Assembly (NCBI GenBank): GCA_028822935.1
Contig: JAPKCM010000006.1
Location: 1 to 64,000 of the forward strand
DNA from: Akkermansiaceae bacterium
GTDB taxonomy: Bacteria > Verrucomicrobiota > Verrucomicrobiia > Verrucomicrobiales > Akkermansiaceae
DNA: 64,000 nucleotides
Direction: 5' to 3'
Part shown: one piece after another, positions 17,966 through 28,709 of the stretch
How the letters are laid out: each line of letters opens with the position of its first letter
Position numbering within the stretch: the stretch's first letter is position 1
The notes under the pieces: generated by a model
Databases searched by the model: none
What the model saw: the letters and a program-made list of their open reading frames with translations, nothing else
Told to the model about the DNA's origin: nothing
Position numbers and translations under genes: made by a program

Positions 17966-18586
17966 ATGGACCTTCTCACACAATTGGGCCTCGCCCTTGG
18001 ATTCGCGACTCTTTCGGGAGTGAATCTTTACCTCACTGTTTTCGTGACCGGGATCGCGGTGCGCTTTAATTGGGTCGATTTGGCGTCGGCCCATGAGCAG
18101 TTTGCCGTTCTTGGAGATCCTTGGATTTTGGGTGTTGCGGGGGCCTTGTTTTTGATTGAATTCTTTGCCGATAAGATTCCCTGGGTCGATTCGACTTGGG
18201 ACGTGCTCCACACGGTTGTGCGGCCGGCGGGTGGTATCATGCTGGCGCTTACGGCGCTGGGTGAGCTTGAACCCTCGATGAGCGTGGTAGCGGCTCTTCT
18301 TTCAGGAGGAGCTAGCTTGGCAATGCATAGTTTAAAGGCGGGTGGGCGTTTGCTCATCAACCTATCTCCTGAACCGGTTTCGAATGCGGTGGCCAGTGTG
18401 ACCGAGGACGGGCTTGTGCTGGGAGGACTCGGCTTAATGGCGTTTTCACCGGTGATCGGATTCTTTGTTTTCTTGCTCGTTTGTATCTTTGCGGTCTTTG
18501 TAATGTCGAAGATTTGGAAGAAGGTCACGAGAGGGATCGGAGTCTTGCGGGCGAGGTTTGGGAAGAAGGAACTTGCTCGAAGCTAA
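17966..18586 (+). CDS. DUF4126 membrane protein
   Basis: A 206-residue inner-membrane protein with about five hydrophobic segments, beginning MDLLTQLGLALGFATLSGVN. The motifs FADKIPWVDSTWD and ALLSGGASLAMHSLKAG are those of the DUF4126 family, whose function is unknown. GTG at 17948 is an alternative start but adds only six polar residues. It ends with a basic cytoplasmic tail (ARFGKKELARS). Confidence 0.85.
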   Translation: MDLLTQLGLALGFATLSGVNLYLTVFVTGIAVRFNWVDLASAHEQFAVLGDPWILGVAGALFLIEFFADKIPWVDSTWDVLHTVVRPAGGIMLALTALGELEPSMSVVAALLSGGASLAMHSLKAGGRLLINLSPEPVSNAVASVTEDGLVLGGLGLMAFSPVIGFFVFLLVCIFAVFVMSKIWKKVTRGIGVLRARFGKKELARS

Positions 18587-18753
18587 GGATGGGTTTGAAA
18601 CGATTCGTTGTTCGGTCTCGAAAACAACGTGGGGAGCGGACTAGGTCAGTCCAATCAAAAAATAGGCTCTGAGCATAAGAATAGAGGGATTGACTAAGCG
18701 CTTTGTGACGTGCCCATCGTAGGTGGTCCTATTGTCAGCAGGACCGATGTCGA

Positions 18754-19734
18754 TCAGCCAACCAGGAGGTCCCTCACTGCGGAACGCTTGAGGGCCAATT
18801 CCCGCCATTCGTTAACGAGGCGGGATTCTTCGATGACGCCGCAGCCGCTGGGGAGGACGTATTCGTCGCCCTTCCAGCCGATCATGCGGATTGCGACGAG
18901 CGCTTCGAACTCGCCATCGCGCATCATCCCGAAGGGAGCGCCGAATTCCGGGGGGCAGCCGAGCCGCTCACGCCATTCTTTTAAGAGGGCCATCGTTTCC
19001 GTGGTCCGTGGAAGGGGACCCAGCGCCGGCGTGGGATGCAGTCGCTTGATCAGTTTCTCAGTCTTCTCATGTTGATAGAGTTCGACTTCGATGAGGGTTT
19101 GAAAATGGATGAGCTTCCCGAGGTCGATGATTTCGCGTTCTTTTTTGCGCACCATTCCGAGGTCGGAAAGTTTGGCGATGAGGGTTTGGGCGACAAACTC
19201 GTGCTCGCGGATCTCCTTGTCATCCACCGCAAAAATTCCGGCTTCATCGCTGCGGGCGGTGCCAGCGAGGGCCATGGTATAAATGCGACCGTCGAAGGCT
19301 CGAAAAAGAACCTCGGGAGTGGCGCCTAAGAATCCCTCGTTCTCGCTGATCCAGCCGTAGGGACGGAGGGTTTCCGGGGCAGCGAAGAGTCGGTTGAGAA
19401 GAGCATCGGGTCCTCCGCTTTTAGCTTGCCCCTTGGCGGTGACCACGGGGACTGACTTTTCGATCACGCCGCGCGAGATGGCTTCGACGACCTCACGAAA
19501 GACTTCCGCGAAGGGTGCCGATTCGGGCTCGGTCCAATCGACTTCAAGGGCTGCGGCGTCCGATTGCTCGAGCACTTCCACTCGTGCGGGCACCAGCCAA
19601 GGTTCGGGCTCGTTGAGCGCGAAATCATTCTTGTAAAAAGCCACCCCGGAAAGAGGTGGCTCTGAAGAAGTCGTAAATGGTCCGTGTCCGACGTAAATAT
19701 CGCCTTCCTTCGTTCCAAATACTGCGCGGTCCAT
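18754..19734 (-). CDS. Isochorismate synthase-like chorismate-binding enzyme
   Basis: Chorismate-utilising enzyme, 326 residues, probably making isochorismate for menaquinone. It has YGWISENEGFLGATPEVLF, a conserved KEIREHEFVAQTLIAKL segment, and the C-terminal active-site loop (VLPSGCGVIEESRLVNEW), typical of MenF/EntC. MenF is about 430 residues, so the N-terminal domain is short; TrpE and PabB are less likely because the GxGIVxxSxPxxE motif is replaced by the MenF-type GCGVIEESRLVNEW. It starts 6 bp after tpiA on the same strand, so the two are cotranscribed. Confidence 0.85.
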   Translation of the reverse strand: MDRAVFGTKEGDIYVGHGPFTTSSEPPLSGVAFYKNDFALNEPEPWLVPARVEVLEQSDAAALEVDWTEPESAPFAEVFREVVEAISRGVIEKSVPVVTAKGQAKSGGPDALLNRLFAAPETLRPYGWISENEGFLGATPEVLFRAFDGRIYTMALAGTARSDEAGIFAVDDKEIREHEFVAQTLIAKLSDLGMVRKKEREIIDLGKLIHFQTLIEVELYQHEKTEKLIKRLHPTPALGPLPRTTETMALLKEWRERLGCPPEFGAPFGMMRDGEFEALVAIRMIGWKGDEYVLPSGCGVIEESRLVNEWRELALKRSAVRDLLVG

Positions 19735-19740
19735 CCTTTC

Positions 19741-20505
19741 TTACTCGGGCACGCCGTTCTTGATGAGATCGGCAAAAGAGTTAACTTCAAGAGCGGCCCC
19801 TCCGACGAGGGCGCCGTCGATGTCTTTCTGGCCGAGGAGTTCAGCGGCGTTGCCTGGCTTCACACTTCCGCCATACTGGATGCGGACTTTTTCCGAGACA
19901 GAGATGCCGTAGAGGTCGGTGATGACGGAGCGCACAAATGCGTGGGCGTCCTGAGCTTGCTGAGGAGAAGCGGTCACGCCGGTGCCGATGGCCCAGACGG
20001 GCTCGTAAGCGATGACGGTGTCGAGCATCTGCTTTTCGGTGACGTCCTTAAGGCCGTCGGTGATCTGGGTGCGGAGGACTTTCTCCAGCTTGCCGTCTTC
20101 GCGCTCTTGCAGAGTCTCGCCGATGCAGAAGATGGGCTTCAGTTCGACTTCGTGCGCCTTTAGAACCTTGGCGTTGATAATGGCATCCGTTTCACCGTAG
20201 ATCGAGCGGCGTTCGGAGTGGCCCAGGATGACATATTGCACAAAAATTTCCTTCAGCATGAAGGCGCTGATTTCACCGGTGTAAGCACCGTTGTCTTGCT
20301 CCGACATGTTCTGCGCTGAGACGCGGACGCGGGACTGGGAGAGAAGCTCGGTGGCCTTGACGAGGGAGACAAAAGGAGGAGCAAGGACAATGTCGACGCC
20401 CTTAGGAAGGTCGGCTAGCTTGTTTTCAAAACCACGGATGAAATCCTCGGTGTCAGATGGTCCTTTGTTCAGCTTCCAGTTGGCGGCAATAATAGGCTTC
20501 CTCAT
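19741..20505 (-). CDS. tpiA: Triosephosphate isomerase
   Basis: Interconverts dihydroxyacetone phosphate and glyceraldehyde 3-phosphate in glycolysis. The 254-residue protein starts MRKPIIAANWKLNKG (start set at 20505; the frame is open 13 codons upstream but the family start is here). Catalytic Lys is in NWKLN, His in ILGHSERR, Glu in AYEPVWAIGTG; the phosphate loop is YGGSVKPGNA. Length is normal. First gene of a two-gene unit with the isochorismate synthase. Confidence 0.97.
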   Translation of the reverse strand: MRKPIIAANWKLNKGPSDTEDFIRGFENKLADLPKGVDIVLAPPFVSLVKATELLSQSRVRVSAQNMSEQDNGAYTGEISAFMLKEIFVQYVILGHSERRSIYGETDAIINAKVLKAHEVELKPIFCIGETLQEREDGKLEKVLRTQITDGLKDVTEKQMLDTVIAYEPVWAIGTGVTASPQQAQDAHAFVRSVITDLYGISVSEKVRIQYGGSVKPGNAAELLGQKDIDGALVGGAALEVNSFADLIKNGVPE

Positions 20506-20786
20506 GTCGAGGACCGCATTAAGTGCTCTGGGGACTAAGGGCAAGAGGATTATTGGAGATCGATATTAGCGTGATTCCTGCTATCTGCCGTGCTATCCAT
20601 CTCGTATTTGACATGCTTTCGATCTTCATCGCTTTTTGTGGACTTAACTGTGCCTTTACCAGATGAATTTTTTCGGGCCTTTAATGAGCTTGTCGTGAGT
20701 TTGTTTCAGCCGTTTTTGGCAAAATAATTGAATAAAGTTGCATAAAGAAATCGAGGTGGTTTCTTGGCAGGAAACCTAATTAGATC

Positions 20787-22577
20787 ATGAAACGTATTTC
20801 ATTTCTTGCCAGTCAGATCGTTGCTTTGTCATTGGCCCTTCCGAGCCTTGCTGAAGAGTCTGCCGTGATGATTCAGCGAGAGGGGAGATCCGCCACCCTA
20901 TTGGTAGATGGAAAACCCTTTGAGGTGAAGGGAGTTGGAGGTGAAGGAGCGCTTGAGCTGCTCCGGGATTCTGGAGGAAACACCGTGAGAACCTGGGGAA
21001 TCGGGGAGACGACACCCGAGATGCTCGACGAAGCAGAGCGACTAGGGCTGAAGGTGGCCTTGGGATTCTGGATTGGGCACGAACGGCATGGCTTCAGTTA
21101 CACCGATTGGGGCTCGGTCACGGGACAAGCAGATGCTCTCTTTGCTGCGGTGCGGAAATTTAAGGATCACCCGGCGGTCTTGCTCTGGGGAATTGGCAAT
21201 GAGATGGAAGGGTTCGAGGCGACTTCGAATCCGGCGATCTACACCCAAATCGAGTATCTCGCGAAGAAAGTGAAGGAGATCGATCCAAATCATCCCGTGA
21301 TGACGGTTACCGCGGAGATTGGGAAGCGTCAGATTGAGGGATTGAATCGCTTCTGCCCGAGTGTCGATATTCACGGCATCAATTCTTATGGAGGAGTGGT
21401 TTCCCTTCCGAGGCGATACAAAGAGGGCGGGGGAGTGAAGCCCTACCTCATCACTGAATTTGGTCCTGCGGGGACCTGGGAAACGGAGGCGAACCAGTGG
21501 GGAATGCCAGATGAACTCTCGAGCACGGAGAAGGCTAAGTATTACCGCCGAGCTTACGAAACGGTGCATGCGGACCCTCTTTGCCTGGGGAGTTTTGCCT
21601 TCATGTGGGGATCGAAGCAAGAGGCTTCTGCGACTTGGTTTGGTCTTCTCCTGCCAAGTGGCGAGAAGCTTGCGGGGGTGGATGAGCTGACTCAGCTTTG
21701 GTCCGGGAAACCTGCTGGGAATCTCTGCCCGGTCATTCAATCGATTGCACTACAGGGGCCCAATCAGCTACTCGATAAAGGGGCGATCATTGAGGTGAAG
21801 CTTGAAGCTTCGGATCCGGAAGAGAAAGAGCTGAAGGTCACCTGGGTTCTCGCGGAGGATTGGAAAGAGACTGCCGAGGGCGGTGATGAGCGTCCGGCCC
21901 CCCCGACTTATCCGGAAGCCATTTTACCTGAATCAACGGCCTCGCATGCTCGCATCCAAATCCCTCAAAATGGGGGGACGTTCCGAGTTTATGCCTATGT
22001 TGTTGATCCCGCAGGTGGAGCGGCGACCGCGAATGTTTCGATCAAGGTAACGGGAGGGAGAGAGCTGATTTCGGCCAAGAAACTTCCGCTTCCTCTGACG
22101 GTTGCCGGGGCTGAAGGAGCGGGCCCGTGGGTTCCTAGTGGTTGGATGGGAGACACGGAAAAACTGACGCTGGAGGAGCTTTCCACGGAGAACCCGAAGG
22201 TGGGTAAGCACTGCATCAAGCTCGATTTCACAGCTGACTCGGGCTGGGCCGGAGTGGTTTGGCAGCATCCTTCAGGTGACTGGGGGGATGCGCCGGGCGG
22301 GATCGATGCCACGGGTGCCGAAGTGCTTTCTTTCTGGGCTAAAGGCAAAGAGGGAGGAGAGAAGCTCACAGTGGGAATTGGAGTTATCGGAGCCGATAAA
22401 CCCTATCACGATACCGTGAAGGAGAGCCTTGACCTGACCCTCACAAGCGAATGGGTGAAGCACGAGATTGATCTTAAAGGCAAAGACCTTTCCCGCGTAA
22501 AATCAGGGCTGTTTTTCTCTACCGCCTCGAATGGGAAGCCGGATACATTTTACCTCGACGAGGTCGTGATCAAGTAA
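20787..22577 (+). CDS. Exported glycoside hydrolase-like protein (GH2-type TIM barrel plus C-terminal beta domains)
   Basis: A 596-residue secreted protein with a signal peptide (MKRISFLASQIVALSLALPSLA). Residues 25-315 form a GH-A clan TIM barrel: VLLWGIGNEMEG carries the likely acid/base Glu near residue 134 and PYLITEFGPAGTWE the likely nucleophile near residue 224. It resembles the catalytic part of GH2-type enzymes that lack the usual N-terminal sandwich. Residues 320-425 are an Ig-like domain, and 430-596 a carbohydrate-binding-like beta-sandwich ending DTFYLDEVVIK. Substrate unknown. A 281-bp gap upstream to divergent tpiA probably holds its promoter. Confidence 0.85.
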   Translation: MKRISFLASQIVALSLALPSLAEESAVMIQREGRSATLLVDGKPFEVKGVGGEGALELLRDSGGNTVRTWGIGETTPEMLDEAERLGLKVALGFWIGHERHGFSYTDWGSVTGQADALFAAVRKFKDHPAVLLWGIGNEMEGFEATSNPAIYTQIEYLAKKVKEIDPNHPVMTVTAEIGKRQIEGLNRFCPSVDIHGINSYGGVVSLPRRYKEGGGVKPYLITEFGPAGTWETEANQWGMPDELSSTEKAKYYRRAYETVHADPLCLGSFAFMWGSKQEASATWFGLLLPSGEKLAGVDELTQLWSGKPAGNLCPVIQSIALQGPNQLLDKGAIIEVKLEASDPEEKELKVTWVLAEDWKETAEGGDERPAPPTYPEAILPESTASHARIQIPQNGGTFRVYAYVVDPAGGAATANVSIKVTGGRELISAKKLPLPLTVAGAEGAGPWVPSGWMGDTEKLTLEELSTENPKVGKHCIKLDFTADSGWAGVVWQHPSGDWGDAPGGIDATGAEVLSFWAKGKEGGEKLTVGIGVIGADKPYHDTVKESLDLTLTSEWVKHEIDLKGKDLSRVKSGLFFSTASNGKPDTFYLDEVVIK

Positions 22578-22810
22578 GGGAGGCGAACCTGATCGGCGGA
22601 TCGAGGAGGCTTGAGTTTTGTCCTTAAGATTCGCGGACTACGACCGCTATGAGGGAGAATAGGGGTTCGTGATGTTCGGAAAGCGATTGAGACGGGTAAG
22701 CTCCGTGGTCTCACGACGCATGCCTTCGCGATCGAGAAGCAGGCCAGCGAGACCTTTCCCTTAATGTTTACACGTTGTCCATTCTCCGGCGTCATCGACA
22801 AGGAGAGAGA
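22578..22810. other. Gap with a possible coding remnant
   Basis: About 230 bases downstream of the glycosidase. A frame around 22663-22800 (+) encodes DVRKAIETGKLRGLTTHAFA and EKQASETFPLMF, which looks protein-like but has a stop just upstream (TAG near 22652) and no clear start. It could be a relic of a deleted enzyme; nothing else is seen. Confidence 0.25.
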
Positions 22811-22840
22811 AAAAAGCCCCAGAAGAAAACTTCTGGGGCT
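22811..22840 (-). terminator. Intrinsic terminator of the UPLC selenoprotein gene
   Basis: An 11-bp stem (AGCCCCAGAAG, 22815-22825, with 22830-22840) with AAAA loop and a T-run on the minus strand at 22811-22815, 26 bp past the stop codon. Confidence 0.88.
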
Positions 22841-22865
22841 CGAGGAAATGATTGGGGAGAGATGC

Positions 22866-23264
22866 TTATTTCTTAGGCAGGAGTTTGGCCACGACGGCCT
22901 CAACTTCCTTCTTTCCGTAGGAGTGACCGTCGACGGTCTTAATGACCTTGCCCTTCTTGTCCTTGGCGATGATGCCGTGGCCCTTGAGTTTGGCTTTTTT
23001 GATTTCCTGGGTGCTCTTGCCCGCACCGACGAGGACGTTGTTGAAAGTGATTTCCTTACCTTTTGTCTTTTTGAGATCATTCACGATGACCGCGATTTTC
23101 GCGCACAACGGTCATCCGTCGTAGTAGTAGTAAGTGAGCGTCGGCTTTTTGGCTTCGACGGTTTTCTCGGCAGCGGGAGCGGATTTCGTCTCTTGGGCTG
23201 CGACGGTTTCGACAAGGAAGACGGGAGCGATTGCCGCAACGGTCCAGAGCATGATTTTTTTCAT
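22866..23264 (-). CDS. Exported thioredoxin-like selenoprotein with UPLC motif
   Basis: A 132-residue protein if the in-frame TGA at 23112-23114 is read as selenocysteine (residue 51). It begins with a signal peptide (MKKIMLWTVAAIAPVFL, to VAAQ), then a Lys/Ala linker, YYYYDG-U-PLC at 47-54, and a domain with KGHGIIAKDKKGKVIKTVDG that fits the last two strands of a thioredoxin fold. U-P-L-C is a CxxC redox motif with Sec in the first place. Translation before and after the TGA is in one frame, the signal lies only upstream, and the terminator is just after the far stop. Ordinary calling would give an 80-residue protein starting at TTG. Exact family unknown. Confidence 0.78.
23087..23114 (-). 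promoter_or_regulatory. Candidate SECIS-like hairpin at the UGA of the UPLC selenoprotein
   Basis: On the minus strand UGACCG (starting at the UGA) pairs with CGGUCA 22 bases downstream, enclosing a smaller GC helix (CGCG-AAAAU-CGCG as an alternative). The position right at the UGA suits a bacterial SECIS element, but the apical loop lacks the GGU seen in the other two candidates, so this one is weaker. Confidence 0.4.
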
Positions 23265-23484
23265 CACCTGAGGGTAGAGTTAATTTTTCAAGAATACAAT
23301 GAGAGATGATGGGGGATGGGAATGAATTCAGGCATTGGCCAAGGGTATCATTCGCGCTCTTTTAGAGAAACCTCCGGCAACCTTATTTCTGAGAATGAAG
23401 CCAGGTTGCGGCACTGTTTTTTCCGAATTGCTGAAGGTCTGCAATTCCTGCTTGCGGGTCGTAGAAGTTGGGCGAAGGTAACTT

Positions 23485-24726
23485 GTGAGCATTATTAGAA
23501 GCGTTCTTTTTCTATCGATCATTGGAATGGTTGCGCCTTTGGCTGCGTCGATCAATTGGGATGAGTGGCGGGGTCCGACAAGGGATGGAATGGTCCATAA
23601 AGGTGCTCAGGTTTGGCCGGAAAAGCTCAGCAAAGAGAATTTCAAGAAGGCGTGGACGGTTGAATTGGCTGAAGGCTATGCGAGTCCGATCGTTTTTGGC
23701 GAGCGGGTGTTTACGGTGGAGACGAAGGACAAGAAGGAGGAAATTGTTCGGGCTTTTGATCGAAAGTCGGGGAAGCAGCTGTGGGAGTCGTCTTGGGAAG
23801 GCTCGATGAAGGTGCCATTCTACGCCGCGCGGAATGGAAGCTGGGTCCGGAGTACTCCTGCTTGCGATGGAAAATTTCTCTATGTTGGAGGAATGAAGGA
23901 TGTTTTGGTGGCGCTGGATGTCACGACTGGAAAGGTGAAGTGGCGGGCTGATTTCCCTCAAGATGAGGGAACGCAGAAGCCGCAGTTTGGCTTCGTTTGC
24001 TCGCCTTTGTTGGGGAAAGACCATCTTTATGTGCAGGTAGGATCGGCACTTCGTAAGATCCGGAAATCGGATGGTAAAACAGTTTGGAAGACGCTGGAGG
24101 ACGGGCGGGCGATGTTTGGGGAGGCCTTTTCCTCGCCGACGAGGACAACGATTGGAGGGAAGGATCAGATTTTGGTGCAGACGAGAACTCTCCTGGCAGG
24201 AGTGAGTCCTAAAAATGGTAAGATTTTGTGGTCCACACCGGTGAAAGCTTTTCGGGGAATGAATATTCTGACTCCGACCCCGATTGGTGACCGTGTTTTT
24301 ACGGCGAGCTACGGTGGGGGGACGTTCTGGTATGAGGTGAAGGCAAGTGAAAAGGGGCAAGAGGTGACGGAGCTTTGGAATGACAAGGTGGAAGGAAATA
24401 TGTCTTCTCCGGTAGTGATCGACGGGAAGGTTTATCTTCATGGGAGGGACAAGCGCTTTCATTGTATTGATCCCGAGGCGAAGAAGATATTGTGGTCGAC
24501 GGATAAAAAGTATGGGGATTACTGGTCGATGGCGGTGAATGGGAATCGGATTTTGGCTTTGGACAACCGGGGAATTCTTTTGCTGATCGAGGCTGATCCG
24601 GGTGGTTTCAAGTTGGTCAGTGAGTTGGAGGTGACGGGAAGTCCCACCTGGGCTCACGTAACGATTTGTGGAGATGAGGTTTTTGTAAGAGATCTCAAGG
24701 GTTTGACATCGTATCGATGGAAATAA
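23485..24726 (+). CDS. Exported PQQ-repeat beta-propeller protein
   Basis: A 413-residue exported protein (GTG start, signal MSIIRSVLFLSIIGMVAPLAA). It then reads DEWRGPTRDGMV, the usual start of this Verrucomicrobiota/Planctomycetota propeller family. Blades are marked by LVALDVTTGKVKWRADF, LAGVSPKNGKILWSTPV and FHCIDPEAKKILWSTDK. No quinoprotein catalytic Asp pair or heme is visible. The nearest neighbour is katG, 144 bp downstream. Two more propellers of this type lie at 12.6 and 41 kb. Confidence 0.85.
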   Translation: MSIIRSVLFLSIIGMVAPLAASINWDEWRGPTRDGMVHKGAQVWPEKLSKENFKKAWTVELAEGYASPIVFGERVFTVETKDKKEEIVRAFDRKSGKQLWESSWEGSMKVPFYAARNGSWVRSTPACDGKFLYVGGMKDVLVALDVTTGKVKWRADFPQDEGTQKPQFGFVCSPLLGKDHLYVQVGSALRKIRKSDGKTVWKTLEDGRAMFGEAFSSPTRTTIGGKDQILVQTRTLLAGVSPKNGKILWSTPVKAFRGMNILTPTPIGDRVFTASYGGGTFWYEVKASEKGQEVTELWNDKVEGNMSSPVVIDGKVYLHGRDKRFHCIDPEAKKILWSTDKKYGDYWSMAVNGNRILALDNRGILLLIEADPGGFKLVSELEVTGSPTWAHVTICGDEVFVRDLKGLTSYRWK

Positions 24727-24864
24727 GTGCTTGCTGCTTTGGGATCAGTGGAATACGGGGCATATTCTGTTGGGAGAATTTTACTGATGGACACTCCAAG
24801 GAGATTGTTTTCAATAGTTCCGCAGAACCTTGGAAAAGGGCAAACTCTCAAAATTGTAGCTTAA

Positions 24865-27057
<2,193 letters not shown>

Positions 27058-27080
27058 TTCGGGTAACGATTTCGTTTTTT

Positions 27081-27118
27081 AAGCCCGCTTTGTGCTGAGT
27101 TACATTGCGGGCTTTTTT
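27081..27118 (+). terminator. Intrinsic terminator of katG
   Basis: An 8-bp GC-rich stem (AAGCCCGC 27081-27088 with 27107-27114), 18-base loop and a six-T run, 24 bp past the katG stop. Confidence 0.85.
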
Positions 27119-27181
27119 CATCTCGACGCCGGTATAAGAAATCCTCTTGCGTGATGGGAAAAATCTCCCAGCCTTTAAAAA

Positions 27182-27832
27182 ATGTCCGAAACGATTCCTC
27201 TTTGCTTCACGAGATTGTCTCCTGAAGAGATGAAAAAACGGGCCGGTGACTTGCTGCACTCGTTGAAAATGAGGCGCTCGGTGAGGGATTTTTCCTCTGA
27301 GGAAATTCCCGTCGGAGTGTTGGAAACTTGCATCGAGATCGCGGGGCGGGCTCCCTGTGGGGCGAACCAGCAAGGGTGGCACTTCGCGATCGTGAAGAGT
27401 GCGGAGGTGAAGCGTCAGATCCGAGAGGCGGCGGAAGCCGAGGAGCGTGAGTTTTATGATTCACGAGCTCCCCAGGAATGGCTCGATGCGCTCGATCATT
27501 TAGGGACGGATGCGCGGAAACCATTTTTAGAGTCGGCACCGGCGCTGGTGGCGATTTTTCAAAAATCACGGGTGAACGATGGAGAAGAGAAGGTCTACTA
27601 TCCGAAGGAATCGGTGGGGCTAGCGAGCGGCTTCCTCATTTCAGCTCTGCACCAAACGGGCTTGGCGAGTCTCACTCACACCCCGAGCCCCATGAAGTTT
27701 CTCAACGAGGTTCTGGAGCGACCGGCTACCGAGAAACCCTTTCTTTTACTGGTGGTGGGTTATCCTGCTGATGGGTGTCAGGTTCCGAAGATCAGCAAAC
27801 ATGCGGTGGCGGAAATATCGTCGTATCACTAG
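27182..27832 (+). CDS. Nitroreductase-fold flavoprotein, iodotyrosine deiodinase-like
   Basis: A 216-residue FMN protein of the nitroreductase fold. It starts the domain with MRRSVRDFSSEEIP (FMN phosphate contacts) and has GRAPCGANQQGWHF, like GTAPSGAHTEPWTF of human iodotyrosine deiodinase. The active-site lid residues of IYD appear at the right spacing: Glu88 and Tyr92 in EEREFY and Lys113 in DARKPF. This set is what separates IYD from other nitroreductases. It would reductively remove halogens from tyrosines, or act on a related halophenol (established family knowledge, activity inferred). It ends overlapping the convergent amidotransferase by 4 bp. Confidence 0.88.
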   Translation: MSETIPLCFTRLSPEEMKKRAGDLLHSLKMRRSVRDFSSEEIPVGVLETCIEIAGRAPCGANQQGWHFAIVKSAEVKRQIREAAEAEEREFYDSRAPQEWLDALDHLGTDARKPFLESAPALVAIFQKSRVNDGEEKVYYPKESVGLASGFLISALHQTGLASLTHTPSPMKFLNEVLERPATEKPFLLLVVGYPADGCQVPKISKHAVAEISSYH

Positions 27833-28638
27833 CGTTTTGCCCGCTGCTCTTTAGCGGCGTCGACGAAGGCTTTCAGGAGTTTGGCTTGGCGTTCGTCGTC
27901 GGCAACAAGCATTTCGGGGTGCCATTGCACGCCGATGAGGAAGCGGTTGGGGTCGGTTGTTTCGGTGGCTTCCACGACGCCATCGGGGCAATGGGCCACG
28001 ATACGGAGGCCGTCGCCTAATCTTTTGACCGCTTGGTGGTGGCGCGAGTTTACCTCCAGTTGAGAAGTGCCGAGGATTTTGCTGAGTCGTGAATCTGATT
28101 CCAGGGTAATTTGGTGGTCTCGATTCCGATGGTTCACTCCGAATTCGGTGGGGATGTCTTGAACGAGTGATCCTCCACTGGAGACGTTGATCCACTGGCT
28201 GCCGAGGCAGATGCCGAGAAGGGGTTTCTTTGATTCGAGAATCCAGGCTCTGCTGAGGGCCTTTTCAAACTGAAAGCGGGAGTCATCGAGGACTCTGACC
28301 GTTTCGTGTGCTTCCTCTCCATATTCCGAGGGAGGGATGTCGGCACCGCCTGGAAGCAGGAGCCCATCGAGTTCTTCGAGATAGTTGGCGATTCGTTCTG
28401 AGCTTCCATTAGTATTTGGAAGGACAACGGGGATGCCTCCGGCATCGCGGACCGCGCGGATGTAGCTATCGTTCGTGAGGCTGGCGATACCGATGAGGGG
28501 GGCGGGATCCAGCTCCCTAGAGGCAGAAGGAGGGAGGGGGTCGGTTCCCGAGAACTCTTGTCCAATTTGGAATCCAACGACTCCGGAGACCGCAGCGAAG
28601 AGGGAGAAGAGGATGGAGCGGCGCGAGGTCTTTTTCAT
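27829..28638 (-). CDS. Exported class I glutamine amidotransferase-like hydrolase (PuuD/C26 family)
   Basis: A 269-residue peptidase C26 enzyme, related to gamma-glutamyl-GABA hydrolase. The triad is visible: Cys in LGICLGSQWIN near residue 144, His and Glu in GVQWHPEM near residues 238-240. It starts with TSRRSILFSLFAAVSG, a twin-arginine-like signal ahead of a hydrophobic segment, unusual for a family normally cytoplasmic. A periplasmic or membrane-tethered role on gamma-glutamyl substrates is likely. Convergent with the IYD-like gene. Confidence 0.88.
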   Translation of the reverse strand: MKKTSRRSILFSLFAAVSGVVGFQIGQEFSGTDPLPPSASRELDPAPLIGIASLTNDSYIRAVRDAGGIPVVLPNTNGSSERIANYLEELDGLLLPGGADIPPSEYGEEAHETVRVLDDSRFQFEKALSRAWILESKKPLLGICLGSQWINVSSGGSLVQDIPTEFGVNHRNRDHQITLESDSRLSKILGTSQLEVNSRHHQAVKRLGDGLRIVAHCPDGVVEATETTDPNRFLIGVQWHPEMLVADDERQAKLLKAFVDAAKEQRAKR

Positions 28639-28709
28639 GATGAGTCGACCAGGAATTCGGCCAGCGAGGACTCAAACAATATCTCCTTGTCGAAAATGTT
28701 CCAGAAGAG

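Noticed and set aside
22550-23080. 176-codon minus-strand frame overlapping the UPLC selenoprotein
   Set aside because: Ser/Arg/Lys-rich shadow in another frame; it runs across the terminator hairpin.
23512-24657. 381-codon minus-strand frame opposite a PQQ protein
   Set aside because: Arg/His/Pro-rich translation without motifs; opposite a clear propeller gene.
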